Assembly (NCBI GenBank): GCA_030560485.1
Contig: JAKTTS010000013.1
Span: 1 to 64,000 of the forward strand
From: Ascoidea tarda (nom. inval.)
Taxonomy: Eukaryota > Ascomycota > Saccharomycetes > Ascoideales > Ascoideaceae
Direction: 5' to 3'
DNA length: 64,000 nucleotides
In this document: positions 29,121 to 39,092 of the stretch, piece by piece
How the letters are laid out: each line of letters begins with the position of its first letter
How positions within the stretch are numbered: the first letter of the stretch is position 1
Program-made: the position numbers and the translations under genes
Notes under the pieces: model-generated
The model's database searches: none
What the model saw: the letters and a program-made list of their open reading frames with translations, nothing else
Told to the model about the DNA's origin: nothing

Positions 29121-29927
29121 TCACAAACCAAGGCTTTTAAACAATCTTAGTCTGAAGCCCTCAAAACTATTTAGCTTGGGTCTGACGTCCAAGTAAAAAC
29201 TAGGTAAATCGCTTCCTGGAATGGTTTTACCTGAGTAGAAATCAATAACATAATCAACCTGCTTGCCACATCTGTTGATTGTCCAGTCGTGTCTATCAAA
29301 GGGTTTTTGGTATCCCATGATGAGTTTCCATCTGGCTCTTGGGGTAAGCTTCTTCGAATTGCCCTTGAAGCTCGTCAACTCGATTCCTCCACAGCTCTCG
29401 CCTCCTTGGTCCTTCTCCCATAATCTGATCAAGTACCAGGCCTGTTCATTAACCAAGTTGTGAATTGGAACTATAGATTTCATATCCGAGCTATCTGGAT
29501 CCCAGTTTTTTCGTTTCATTGCTTCGTAGAACTGCTTCTGCGAGGGATATATCCAGTTTGAATTGGCCCCTGTTCTAGGTATCGAGGAGACCTGTCTATC
29601 GACTGCCAATTTGCTGTTATTGATTGATATTTCACCCACTGGCTCTTCCACCAAGGAATCAGAGGAACACTGTTGATTCTCTGCCACTTTAGCTGGGGAT
29701 TTCTTATCCTCCACATTTGAGCTGTACAACCAACCAAAGCCTAGCCACGAAGAATTTGATTTCTTACCATCGCTATTATTACTACCAACAGTAGCAGCAT
29801 TCGCAGTGGCAGTAGTGGCGCTGTTGCTTGTGGGGGGTGTAAAAGTCGAGCCTGGATTGTTTCTCAACCAGGCTTCTCTTGTAGAGTGATCTACAGGGCA
29901 TTTGGGCTGGTTGTCTTCTTCTGCCAT
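29121..29927 (-). CDS. CYC3: cytochrome c heme lyase (holocytochrome c synthase)
   Basis: Attaches heme covalently to apocytochrome c in the mitochondrial intermembrane space. The N-terminal heme-regulatory CP motif is visible (KCPVDH, Cys10). The synthase domain has [38 protein letters not shown] and [20 protein letters not shown] with the His of the heme-contact motif, then [18 protein letters not shown] and the Arg-rich end. It is 268 residues, as in yeast Cyc3 (269). The closely related CYT2 (cytochrome c1 lyase) is the alternative; the general pattern fits Cyc3 but the two are hard to separate by eye. Confidence 0.85.
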   Translation of the reverse strand: MAEEDNQPKCPVDHSTREAWLRNNPGSTFTPPTSNSATTATANAATVGSNNSDGKKSNSSWLGFGWLYSSNVEDKKSPAKVAENQQCSSDSLVEEPVGEISINNSKLAVDRQVSSIPRTGANSNWIYPSQKQFYEAMKRKNWDPDSSDMKSIVPIHNLVNEQAWYLIRLWEKDQGGESCGGIELTSFKGNSKKLTPRARWKLIMGYQKPFDRHDWTINRCGKQVDYVIDFYSGKTIPGSDLPSFYLDVRPKLNSFEGFRLRLFKSLGL

Positions 29928-30076
29928 GTTTGTTTTATGTGAGTTGTGTATTGGTTGATAGCTTATTTATTCTATTGCTCTGTGCAGAATGTTGTTGATA
30001 TTATATATTGATATTATATATTGATACGATATGGATGTGTTTCCACAGATATTCCGGTGATTATTAATAGCACTTC

Positions 30077-30157
30077 CCAATCACAACATTATGATCATTT
30101 TTTGAAATTTCTTTTACTAGCAATAAGCGTGAAGAAATCCGTATCAAATTTTATTGG
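30077..30157. promoter_or_regulatory. two CCAAT boxes in a divergent promoter
   Basis: CCAAT at 30077-30081 and, in the opposite direction, ATTGG at 30153-30157 lie between CYC3 (minus) and the mitochondrial membrane gene (plus). CCAAT is bound by the Hap2/3/4/5 complex, which drives respiratory genes in yeasts. Its use here is inference. The rest of the 346-bp spacer is AT-rich, with a duplicated ATATTGATATTAT near 30000. Confidence 0.45.
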
Positions 30158-30273
30158 CTAACACTGATAAAGAGTATATTGAGAGCTGCCTAGCGCTCGT
30201 TTATTGTTTTATCACCCTATTGATATATATATATAAGACAACACAAAAATATAATATAACCTAACATCTGATT

Positions 30274-31563
30274 ATGATATTGAAAAATGGGGTATATCCT
30301 TTTTTACTTCTTCCCAAAAACAGTGGATATTCGAGATTGATGAGAATTTCTCAATCACTGTTGAAATTTGAACACTTCTCTTTGAGAAAAGCGAGTAATT
30401 CAGCAAATGGCCATTGTAATAGCTATCCTCAAGCTGAAATATCATTAAATAAAACTGGATTAATACCTAGTAACAGCTCATTCAGACAGATTTCACTAAA
30501 TTCTGTGATTTTCAACAGCCGAAATTGCTTATTAAATAACCAAAGCCATGGCTATATTACTAATAACAATAACAATAGCAATAAAATAATGCTCAATCAC
30601 CAAATCACTCGATTGTTTAGTTCATCAAGAAATGTCAAAGTCAATTACGAATTTGAGTTTCACAGTCAACCGAGAAATAGGATATCAAGATTTTGGTCCA
30701 TCGTTCCTGCTCCAGTCAGATTAATATTCTATTTTTTCTTGTTTGGTTATGTTTTCATATATATATTAATACCAATATTCATTTATGTTGTGCCAGTGGT
30801 TATAATTCTCACGTTTCTTTCAAAATATTACAAAGACTTCATGTACTATACACTATTCAACAAAATCTTGAGAGCCATGCTTAATACAAAATTAAAGATA
30901 AAAGCAAACAATTCAGAAGAGTTTTTTTATGAGATTGAAAAACTCAATTCTGGTATAAAAAAGAGAATTATCACTGCGATTGAAAATGACGAGCAAAATT
31001 TAAAAAAAAGATTAAACTATTTTATAACTGAATTGAAAAATAACCCTTCAAAGAATTATAAAAATTATAACTATATCCCATTTAATAAAGAATTGGATCT
31101 AATTGGCTCTGATATCTATCAACTTGGTAAGGGCTACAATATACTAAATTTTTTTCAAGAAAATGAAGCTAAAGCCAGTAGAATAAGCTCGATTATTGAA
31201 CGACTAAATTTATTGACACTAAATAAATTGAGATTCCTACTTCACAACGAAAACATCAACTCTGATAGGAGGCTATTAGCCTCATTGAATGAAAATGATA
31301 CGCTTTATCAAATGAATTTCAGTCTCAAAGATAAAACCAATAGCACTCTCAATTGGGCATTTATTAATATTTATATCAAGGTGTCCTTTGAAGATTTGAG
31401 TGAACAAATCAGGGATATCAGTTATGTGATTGAAATTTATCCTGCTGATAAAACGTTCTTTACCAAGCCTATTATCATTAATGAACCATCAAATGAGGAC
31501 GATGATGATACCAATAATCCCATATTCACCATCAAGAGCTATAAAACGAAAATCATTCGTTGA
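30274..31563 (+). CDS. probable mitochondrial membrane protein, unidentified
   Basis: 429 residues, family not recognised with confidence. The first 110 residues are Ser/Asn/Arg-rich with few acidic residues and end in RLFSSSRNVKVNYEFEF, which resembles a long mitochondrial presequence with a processing site. Around residues 150-185 two hydrophobic stretches follow closely (LIFYFFLFGYVFIYILIPIF and onward through VPVVIILTFL), enough for one or two membrane spans. The remaining C-terminal part is soluble, helical first (EIEKLNSGIKKRIITAIEND) and then mixed, ending with an acidic patch EDDDDTNN. It shares a promoter with CYC3, which fits a mitochondrial role. It could be a yeast MIOREX-type inner-membrane protein (for example Mrx9-like), but I cannot show that. 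Confidence 0.7.
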   Translation: MILKNGVYPFLLLPKNSGYSRLMRISQSLLKFEHFSLRKASNSANGHCNSYPQAEISLNKTGLIPSNSSFRQISLNSVIFNSRNCLLNNQSHGYITNNNNNSNKIMLNHQITRLFSSSRNVKVNYEFEFHSQPRNRISRFWSIVPAPVRLIFYFFLFGYVFIYILIPIFIYVVPVVIILTFLSKYYKDFMYYTLFNKILRAMLNTKLKIKANNSEEFFYEIEKLNSGIKKRIITAIENDEQNLKKRLNYFITELKNNPSKNYKNYNYIPFNKELDLIGSDIYQLGKGYNILNFFQENEAKASRISSIIERLNLLTLNKLRFLLHNENINSDRRLLASLNENDTLYQMNFSLKDKTNSTLNWAFINIYIKVSFEDLSEQIRDISYVIEIYPADKTFFTKPIIINEPSNEDDDDTNNPIFTIKSYKTKIIR

Positions 31564-31901
31564 GTTGGTGCATAAAAGCATTGATGGTTGTGGTTTTTCA
31601 ACTTTTTATCTTGTATATATCTTCACAATCAGCTACTGTTAATAGAAATTTTGTATAACTATTATAGATGAACATGTACCAGCTGAAGGCTTCTGGTTTT
31701 TCTCAGCCCTTTCACTACTGAAAGTATCAATTGGTGTTATGAACTGCTGGAGTTTTCTCGTATCCCTTTTTCTTCTCAGAGATTTATTCATGTTCACCAT
31801 CTCGGCGCTTAGAACTATTTCCCCATTTTCTTCTGGTGCTTCACTTCTCTGCTTTGTTTCTTCTAATCTACATTAACTGTCCTCTCAACTCACCAGATCA
31901 A
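31564..31901. other. MSH4 promoter region
   Basis: No gene is seen. TCGGCGCTTA at 31802-31811, about 90 bp before the MSH4 ATG, matches eight of ten bases of the meiotic URS1 element (TCGGCGGCTA), the Ume6 site. The match is weak but the gene is meiotic. Confidence 0.3.
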
Positions 31902-34502
31902 ATGAACAAGTCAAGATCTGTCAACTCCACTGCCTTCTTCACCTCTCGGTCAGCTACAAGAGCATCTACTTCGCGTCTTCCCTTACCTCACAATCCCAAT
32001 GCCTCTAAGATCCTATGTTCCATCTACGAATCAAAAACCATTTCTCCCATTGTTGGCATTTGCTTTCTCAACTTTGCCACCAGCGAATTGATTTTGTCGA
32101 ATATTCAAGACTCTCAGACGTACGTTAGAACAATCCACAAACTAAATATATATCAACCTACAGAGATTTTGGTTCCAATTAACTACTTGTCAAGTATTGA
32201 ATTAGCCGCCAATACAACTAATACCACCTTTTCCAACATTTCTACTGCTACTACTAATATTTTAACTAATGCTGAAAAAAATGATCAAAACCAATCCAAA
32301 ATCATAAAAATCATTCAATCTATCATAAACACTAACAACTGTAAAATAATTGGTATCAACTCCAAGCTATTTAATTCATCAGCTGGCCTCGAACAAATAA
32401 AGAAATATGCCTATGAGAAAGATTTCACAAAATTATTCAATGAATTAACTGACAAACCGATATTGCTAGCCTCAGTTAATTCTATAATCCGGTATATGAA
32501 AAATTCTCCCACTTGTCAAATTTTATTTGGTAATTTAAGGATATCCTATAAAGCATGTGAAAGCACCCTATTAATCGACTCCAAGACTATAAAATCGCTT
32601 GAACTAGTCAACAATTCAATTGATAATAAACATGGTATTTCTCTCTTGAAGTTTTTAAATTCAACCGTCACTAAGATGGGTTATAGAGTATTGAGAAGTA
32701 ACATCTTACAACCATTAACAAATCCAGAAAGTATCAAATTAAGACTTGAGTCAGTTCAAGAGTTATTAATGGATAATGATATGTTAACTGAGGTGAGATC
32801 CATTTTAAAGAAATCACAAGATTTAGACCGTTTATTTTCTTGCTTGATTATTTCCTCAAAGAAACAAATACAATCAAGGTCCATATCAGACCAAAATATT
32901 AATAATATTATCTTACTAAAACATGCACTAAATATCTCTTTAAATATTAGTCATTCTTTGAAAGATGTTCGCTCAATTTTGTTACTTGAGATTAAAGAAA
33001 TATGTTCTCATTCTGATTTAATATCTGTGAAAAATTTGATCAATGACTCTATTAATGAAGATTGTTCTTGGAGCAATACTCCCTTAGACTTGAAAAACCA
33101 AAAATGTTATGCTGTCAAGGGTGGTAAAAACGGTCTACTAGATGTTCAAAGACAAATATATAAGAATATAATTGATGACATTATTCTTTTAATAGAAGGT
33201 ATAGCTGAGGAACATCAATTAATCTTGGATCATAAATTCGATTCAACGAGAGGATTTTATATATCTATCAAAAAATCACAAATTATCGATACAAACAAGT
33301 TACCAGATATGTTTATTAATAGAATCTATAAGAAAAATTTTATTGAATGTACAACATTGGATATCATAAAGTGTAACTCACGACTAAACGATACTTTAAG
33401 TGAAATTATTCTTATGAGTGATCACATTATTAATGAATTAACTGAGAAGTGCAAATCTTATATATCAACAATGTTTATGGTATCTGAAGCTTTAGCCATT
33501 TTGGATTTACTATGCTGCTTTGCATACAATGCTAAAACGGCGACGAATTGCTATACATGCCCTGAAATCTTTGATAAATTAGTTTTAAAATCAAGTAGGC
33601 ATCCAATATTAGAAACAACATTAAATCACGGCTATATTTCAAACGATACATACTCAACAAGGGACACATCTCGAGTACATATTTTAACTGGTGCAAATAT
33701 GAGTGGTAAATCGGTTTATCTAAGACAAATGGCATTGCTAGTTGTGATGGCTCAAATTGGCTCATTTGTTCCTGCTGATTATGCAATGTTTCCGATTTTC
33801 TACAAGTTAAATGCCAGAATTTGCAGTGATACTTTAACTGATATCAACACGTCTTCCTTCACACAAGAGATGAAAGAAGTCGCTTATATCATTGAAGAAG
33901 CAAACCATAAAAGCTTGGTTATAATTGATGAGTTAGGCAGAGGCTCAAGTATTGTTGATGGGTTGTCCATATCAGTTGCCATCACTGAATATTTAGTTGA
34001 TACTGGGCCCACAGTCTTTTTGTCAACACATTTCCAGGATCTTCCTGCAATATTGAGAAATAAGCCAGGTGTAGTCCAATTGCATATGAGTGTTAATATC
34101 AAAGGGGCTGAATTCGATATGCATTACAAAGTGGTAACTGGTGAATCAAAATTGAAAAATTATGGAGTGAAGTTTGTGCAAAATCTTGGGTTATTTCCTC
34201 TGAGTGTCATCAGTCACTCATTTGAAATCTCCAAAAGACTTGAATCTACAAAATCCTTAAACCATAACAGAAGACTTGATCTAACTGCTAAAAACAGGAA
34301 AGTCATGTTAGATCTATGCCAAAGCTTGCGACATTTGAATCATGAGTATGATCATCAATCAAATCCTGAAAGGTTTTTTAATTCTCTTCAACAAGTTCAG
34401 CAAGCTTTCATCAAACAAATTTCTTGCACGGAGAGAGGTCTTGAGGTGCCAGTAAACGAAGATGAAGAACTTGATAAAGCGAGTTCTGAACCTCAGACAT
34501 AG
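31902..34502 (+). CDS. MSH4: meiotic MutS homolog 4
   Basis: Partner of Msh5 in the MutS-gamma clamp that stabilises Holliday-junction-like intermediates and promotes class I crossovers in meiosis. The 866-residue product lacks the N-terminal mismatch-recognition domain, as Msh4 does. Its core has SLLKFLNSTVTKMGYRVLRS, LQPLTNPESIKLRLESVQEL and a MutS ATPase: Walker A GANMSGKS (597-604), SSFTQEMKEV, Walker B VIIDELGRGSS (about 673-683) and STHFQDLPA. The length is close to yeast Msh4 (878). I start at the ATG of MNKSRSVNS. The frame is open 22 codons upstream with a hydrophobic stretch that is unlikely to be used. Its presence suggests the organism can undergo meiosis. Confidence 0.95.
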   Translation: MNKSRSVNSTAFFTSRSATRASTSRLPLPHNPNASKILCSIYESKTISPIVGICFLNFATSELILSNIQDSQTYVRTIHKLNIYQPTEILVPINYLSSIELAANTTNTTFSNISTATTNILTNAEKNDQNQSKIIKIIQSIINTNNCKIIGINSKLFNSSAGLEQIKKYAYEKDFTKLFNELTDKPILLASVNSIIRYMKNSPTCQILFGNLRISYKACESTLLIDSKTIKSLELVNNSIDNKHGISLLKFLNSTVTKMGYRVLRSNILQPLTNPESIKLRLESVQELLMDNDMLTEVRSILKKSQDLDRLFSCLIISSKKQIQSRSISDQNINNIILLKHALNISLNISHSLKDVRSILLLEIKEICSHSDLISVKNLINDSINEDCSWSNTPLDLKNQKCYAVKGGKNGLLDVQRQIYKNIIDDIILLIEGIAEEHQLILDHKFDSTRGFYISIKKSQIIDTNKLPDMFINRIYKKNFIECTTLDIIKCNSRLNDTLSEIILMSDHIINELTEKCKSYISTMFMVSEALAILDLLCCFAYNAKTATNCYTCPEIFDKLVLKSSRHPILETTLNHGYISNDTYSTRDTSRVHILTGANMSGKSVYLRQMALLVVMAQIGSFVPADYAMFPIFYKLNARICSDTLTDINTSSFTQEMKEVAYIIEEANHKSLVIIDELGRGSSIVDGLSISVAITEYLVDTGPTVFLSTHFQDLPAILRNKPGVVQLHMSVNIKGAEFDMHYKVVTGESKLKNYGVKFVQNLGLFPLSVISHSFEISKRLESTKSLNHNRRLDLTAKNRKVMLDLCQSLRHLNHEYDHQSNPERFFNSLQQVQQAFIKQISCTERGLEVPVNEDEELDKASSEPQT

Positions 34503-35035
34503 TGATTCTAATGCCAGAAAAAGTTGTTTATTGGCTAATCATTTCGCAGAACGGTACATAAGCATTTACATATTTTGGTGTCATTATGCAGATCTGTAAT
34601 TGACATTTTAGTGGACAATTGAAAGATTTTTCCGAAATTTCGAGCAAGACCTTCAAGTCGACTTCAGCTTCAATCGCACAATACCACAAACAAAACATTC
34701 TTAAAAATAGTCAATAAATCACTTGAGTTATGGAAATGAACACTTTACCTCATGAAAAAGAATACCAATTTTGCAAAAATAATCTAGTCTTTCATAAGAA
34801 AATATGCAAATTCGGACTACAAACACTTTTTGTGAGGGAACTATCCGGCAAATTTGCCAAGAATTAATTATAAAATCTGATATATTTTTGTTTTTACAAC
34901 AATTGGGTTTCAGATTTCAAGAAATGATTCGTGGAATGTAATTTGGAAGTGGTAACTGAGATTGAATTAACGATATAATCTCAACACTTCTGATATCAAG
35001 GATTTATTTTACTGTGTTCCAGACATTTAAGGCTT
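34503..35035. other. spacer after MSH4
   Basis: AT-rich, with no gene, repeat or RNA signal that I can support. Confidence 0.6.
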
Positions 35036-36442
35036 TTGGTTTTGTCTAAACTTTTTTCTTTCTCTGCTTGCTATGTTTTATTGATAATAATGTTTAATTA
35101 TATTAACATTGTTTATTTTCCTTCTCACATATTGAACTCTATTTTCAAGCCCCTACCTCTTGATCTTCTTTTGCTTTTGATATTATCAGATAAAATTAAT
35201 ACGCTTCTTATGTTCTTGGTTTTCCATTGCCTCATAATTCCCAGTTTTTTTGTATCAATATTACCGATTTCAATCTTTTCATTGATGGAATTTGACTATA
35301 CAAAGATCTCAAAATTACCTTTCAATCTTCTCCCAAAAGTGATTTGTTTGTGGGTAATAAAGATGTTTCAAAACCATTCACCTTAAAATTTACTGATAAC
35401 AAAATTAATAACTTCCTATGAAAATTTTGACCCAAATGACAGGAAACTCAAGGGTTCTGAGTATTAGTTTTCTCCAGTGATTGACTTTGCAACTTGTTTG
35501 CTATAAAGCAATGTATCATCTTTACAAAGTTTCGAATTTGGGTTTTCTAAAAACTTTGATTACTCATTTAACATGTTTCTAAAAAGTTTTTTGCAACCTT
35601 TATTTCAAGTTAATAAAATGGAAAACATTTCATTCTAATTTGATGGCTTATTAAAGATTCACAAGTTTTATAATAATTTCCAACATTTGAAAATTTTAGA
35701 TTTGCGATTCAATTCAACCATCAAAATAGAAAATCTAATTAGATGTTCACTTTTGACTATTTTGAATTTAAGTTGCAATCCAATTCCAAAAATAGGAAAT
35801 TCGGATAGTCTAAAGAATTTGAAACTTTTGATGTTAATTCACAATAAAATTTCAAAGATTGAAAACTTAGATAATTTGCCTTATTTTATGAAAGTTATAT
35901 TATCGCACAATCCACTTGAGGCAATTGAAAGTGCATCGAGTCTTACAAATATGAATTCAGGTGACTCTAAAGTGATCTCCAATTCTAGCAACCATTTGTG
36001 GATATTATGCATTCACATTTTTTCATTTATTTGAACTTATCCCCGTTTAGACCTTTTAATTTTAAAATCTTGAATCATTTAAATAATTTAGTTATGTTGA
36101 AAGTAAAGTACGCTGGAATTTGTGAAACTGGTTTAAATGAAATCAGCCTTGATAATTTTTCTAATCTAGAAATACCGGATATTTCTCCAGATAAATTGGG
36201 TTACCTTGACAATATACCGAAAGTCGACGATCTAATTGGATAATTTACTATTATTAAAGATACTTGGTATTTCTTTTTATCAAATTCCAAACATTGATGA
36301 ACATGAAGAATTAGAAAACCCTTTAGAACGTTTTAAGCCAAAGGAATCCAAAGAAATCTCTTGTTATTTGACATTTGAAATGATAAAGAGAAAAACTTTA
36401 ATTAATGGTTTGAACAATTTTTCCGAGCCGCTAAACATTTGA
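35036..36442 (+). pseudogene. decayed F-box/LRR family gene
   Basis: Forward-strand pieces in different frames follow the family order. An F-box-like remnant (FKPLPLDLLLLLILSDKINT) lies near 35140-35210. Several LRRs at 35690-35940 read LTILNLSCNPIPKIGNSDSL and LMLIHNKISKIENLDNLPYF. Further LRR or tail pieces at 36030-36440 end with an acidic Lys/Glu-rich tail comparable to the tail of the copy at 3142-3477. Stops and frame changes separate the pieces, and the region between about 35390 and 35690 has no recognisable coding. It is more eroded than the copy at 3142-5123. Confidence 0.7.
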
Positions 36443-37329
36443 TTTAAAATTTACCAAACTGTGTTTGTTTATAAAGTCTGTATGAAAAAATTAAAAAGAT
36501 AATTTGCTTATATATTCATCACAGTTACTATGCACTCCTGATATTATAGATTCCTCATACAAATTTTACTAAAAGTTTAAAATAATTCTAATTAGTGACT
36601 TAAATTTAATTCTTTCAGGATTATACTACATGCCAGTTATAGTTAGGCTTCTATTGCTTAGCAAACTTCTTCTGAATAAGCAAAGTGTTGGTACTTGTTT
36701 ATTTTGCACAAAGCTTCTTCTAATACTGTTGAAACAGTATTTTTGAGCCCTGATTAACAGTAGGAAACCTGAAATCTACCTCATGGATATGGTAAGTGCA
36801 TGCGGTGACGCATTTGTCATGCTAGATGCGCGTTAGTGCAAGTCAGCCTACTTCCGGTAAATAGTTCAACGTCGGCTCGATGTCAAATTCTGGCGCCACG
36901 TACACGGTACCCCTTTTTACTGCCGTGTTCCGTTCTTCGGGATCTGGCCCTGTCCACTTTTTTGCACCGGTTTCTAATAGTCGTTTTTCGTGAAGGCTTT
37001 TCTCAGGTTAGGGAAATATGTAACTTCGTCTTCATTTGCTGGAGGTTATTTCAGATTTGCTACCTTTCTTTTTCATATATAAAGAGATTGGGTTAATGTT
37101 GTTTTAGGCTTTATCTCACTTCAACCATCGACTTAATTTCAGCTTCAGATCCAATTCAAATTGCTATTTCATTTCTATTTTTTATTTCGGTTCTATTGTT
37201 CATTTCACTGTTAATTCTATTTCCTTCTCTCAACTCACTTCCACCCATCAACCAAACAGACTTATAATCAATCGCCAATCAAATACACCCCTAAACGGAC
37301 TACTACAAATTTCTCAGATTGTCTTTGAA
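36443..37329. other. spacer and promoter of the calmodulin-like gene
   Basis: 36443-36780 is plain AT-rich sequence. 36790-36960 is much less AT-rich and contains GGTGACGCA near 36803 and several ATGCG/GCGC words. It is a likely regulatory region, but I cannot assign a factor. ATGGATATG followed by GTAAGT at 36783-36797 looks like a tiny exon and donor, but no acceptor leads to a known protein. From about 37110 to the start codon the sequence is pyrimidine-rich. Confidence 0.45.
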
Positions 37330-37968
37330 ATGTCACATAATCAGGATTCTAATATTCATAATAAAAATGGTGAAAACGAGATTTTTAAGGAAGCCTTTGA
37401 AATATTTGATAGAAATAATGATGGATCAATCGAAGCGAGCGAATTTAAGTTTGTCTTAAATAATTTAAACATGTTTCCAACAGATTTGGAGATTGATGAA
37501 ATGATTCAGCAACTTGATCTTAATAATGATGGAACTATCGATTTTAACGAATTTTTAATCTTGATGAAAGAGCTTCAGCATTATAATATCCCAAGTGGCA
37601 CAAGATTTGATTCTAAACAGATCCATCAGAATAATGCCAGCCAGAGAAATCCGAATGACTCCTTGAACAAAAATGCAAGTTCTGCCACACCCAATAGCAA
37701 CAAGCAAAGCTCTAGTCATGCAAGCAATAACTCCAATGCTTCCCCAGACTCTCTGTCCAATCAAAACGACGATGCAATATCTGCTGCTTTTAAGGGTTTT
37801 GATAAAGATAATGACAGGAAATTATCCAGAGCAGAATTATTTGACACTTTTAAATTTCTTGCTGACAATTTGACCGATGCAGATATCAACGAGATAATTA
37901 ATGAAATCGATACTAATAACGACGGCTACATAGAATATCAGGAATTTATGGACTATTTTGCTGAGTGA
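37330..37968 (+). CDS. calmodulin-like protein with four EF-hands and a long linker
   Basis: 212 residues. EF1 loop D27-E38 (DRNNDGSIEASE), EF2 D63-E74 (DLNNDGTIDFNE) and EF4 D194-E205 (DTNNDGYIEYQE) are canonical and should bind calcium. EF3 D158-E169 (DKDNDRKLSRAE) has Arg in place of the usual Gly at loop position 6. The two lobes are joined by about 65 Asn/Ser-rich residues (about 83-147), where calmodulin has a short helix. Flanking helices fit the family (EIFKEAFEIFDRNNDG, LTDADINEIINEIDTNNDGY). It could be a diverged second calmodulin-type sensor; whether it replaces CMD1 cannot be told here. In yeast calmodulin the fourth EF-hand is the dead one, unlike here. Confidence 0.85.
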   Translation: MSHNQDSNIHNKNGENEIFKEAFEIFDRNNDGSIEASEFKFVLNNLNMFPTDLEIDEMIQQLDLNNDGTIDFNEFLILMKELQHYNIPSGTRFDSKQIHQNNASQRNPNDSLNKNASSATPNSNKQSSSHASNNSNASPDSLSNQNDDAISAAFKGFDKDNDRKLSRAELFDTFKFLADNLTDADINEIINEIDTNNDGYIEYQEFMDYFAE

Positions 37969-39092
37969 CATCGACTAGAAAATTCTGGTTTTTTAAATCT
38001 CTTTATTTTCAAATCTCTTTATTTTCAAATAAAAAGTTACTGTAAAGAAATCTTTAATGAGCAATTTTAATCCTTCAATACATTTTTATTTAGATATTTA
38101 GATATCCTCTCGGTTTTTCTTTATGAGATTATGTTTTTTTATTTTTCATGCTTTTTGTTTTCATTGGATACTATATTATGTTTTTTTATTGTTTAGCCCA
38201 GTTTCTTTCATTTTTCTTCAACATTACTTTCTCATTTGACGACTTAAATCAATACATTCTCTTCCCTCGCCATTGATACTTTATTGCTTCCTACGCTGCT
38301 TGGCATCGAACCAACCCATTCTCCATCTTTATGTTCCAGAAAAAGAAAAAAAAAACGTTTTCCCATTAAAACAGACCTCAACGTCTCATCTCTTCTTTTC
38401 AGGGTTTCTATTGTCATTCTATCCCAAAAAGCTTGTTCATTTCCTGTTCCAAAAACCAACATTTCAGGGCTGTGTCTGTGAATTTTGTTTTGCCCTCAAA
38501 TCGAATATCAAATATCCTTTTCCTGTTATTCCACTAAAAATTAAGTTGATCTACGTAATTCATGTAATCAACCTAATTACTTTAATTCTCCAATTTAAAT
38601 AACTCAATTATCCTATCCACTTTTACACTCTACTCAGTTTCTACGTTCTTCATTCACACCAATCTTTGTATAATAACACCTTCACATTCTCGCTCTATCG
38701 TTTTTTGTATATACTGCAGCTCTCTCCATTTGCACTTTTCTCCTTTCACATCCTCAATTCTCTCTTATAATAAAATTACAAATCAACCCTTCCTCAAGTC
38801 GAGTGTGTCCAGTGTTTCTCTTCCAAACCTCTAAAAAACTTCTCGAAGATACCAAAGGTACAACTGACTCCAACTGCAATCAGTGGCATTGCATATCTCT
38901 TAGACCTCCCAACACTGTCCATTTCTCTTCCAACTACTCAACAACTTAACTTTCCCACCAACGAAACGAAAATCTGCGGTTCGAACCCCACTGCTCTTCT
39001 TTTTCTTTTATTCCAGTTTTCCATTTTTTTCTCTCAAACCTCTTCTTCATCCTCATTTATTTCCTTAATTACTCTCATAATTCGGTTAAACA
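37969..39092. other. 1.1-kb pyrimidine-rich leader region
   Basis: Most of 38600-39090 is T/C-rich on the plus strand and leads into the gene at 39093. GGTTCGAACCC near 38979 is a perfect Pol III B-box word, but no A box, acceptor stem or T stem fits, so it is not a tRNA. Short frames on both strands (38244-38462 minus, 38273-38602 plus) show no family features. Confidence 0.5.

Noticed and set aside
36783-36797. ATGGATATG followed by GTAAGT as a first exon for the calmodulin-like gene
   Set aside because: No acceptor and branch point lead in frame to the EF-hand protein, which has its own good ATG at 37330.
38284-38320. GGTTCGATGCC on the minus strand as a tRNA T-arm
   Set aside because: Only four base pairs form in the T stem, and the expected matching acceptor strand is absent nearby.
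38960-39000. GGTTCGAACCC, a perfect tRNA B box
   Set aside because: No A box lies at the right distance, the T stem does not pair, and no acceptor stem is present. It is at most an isolated TFIIIC-type site.
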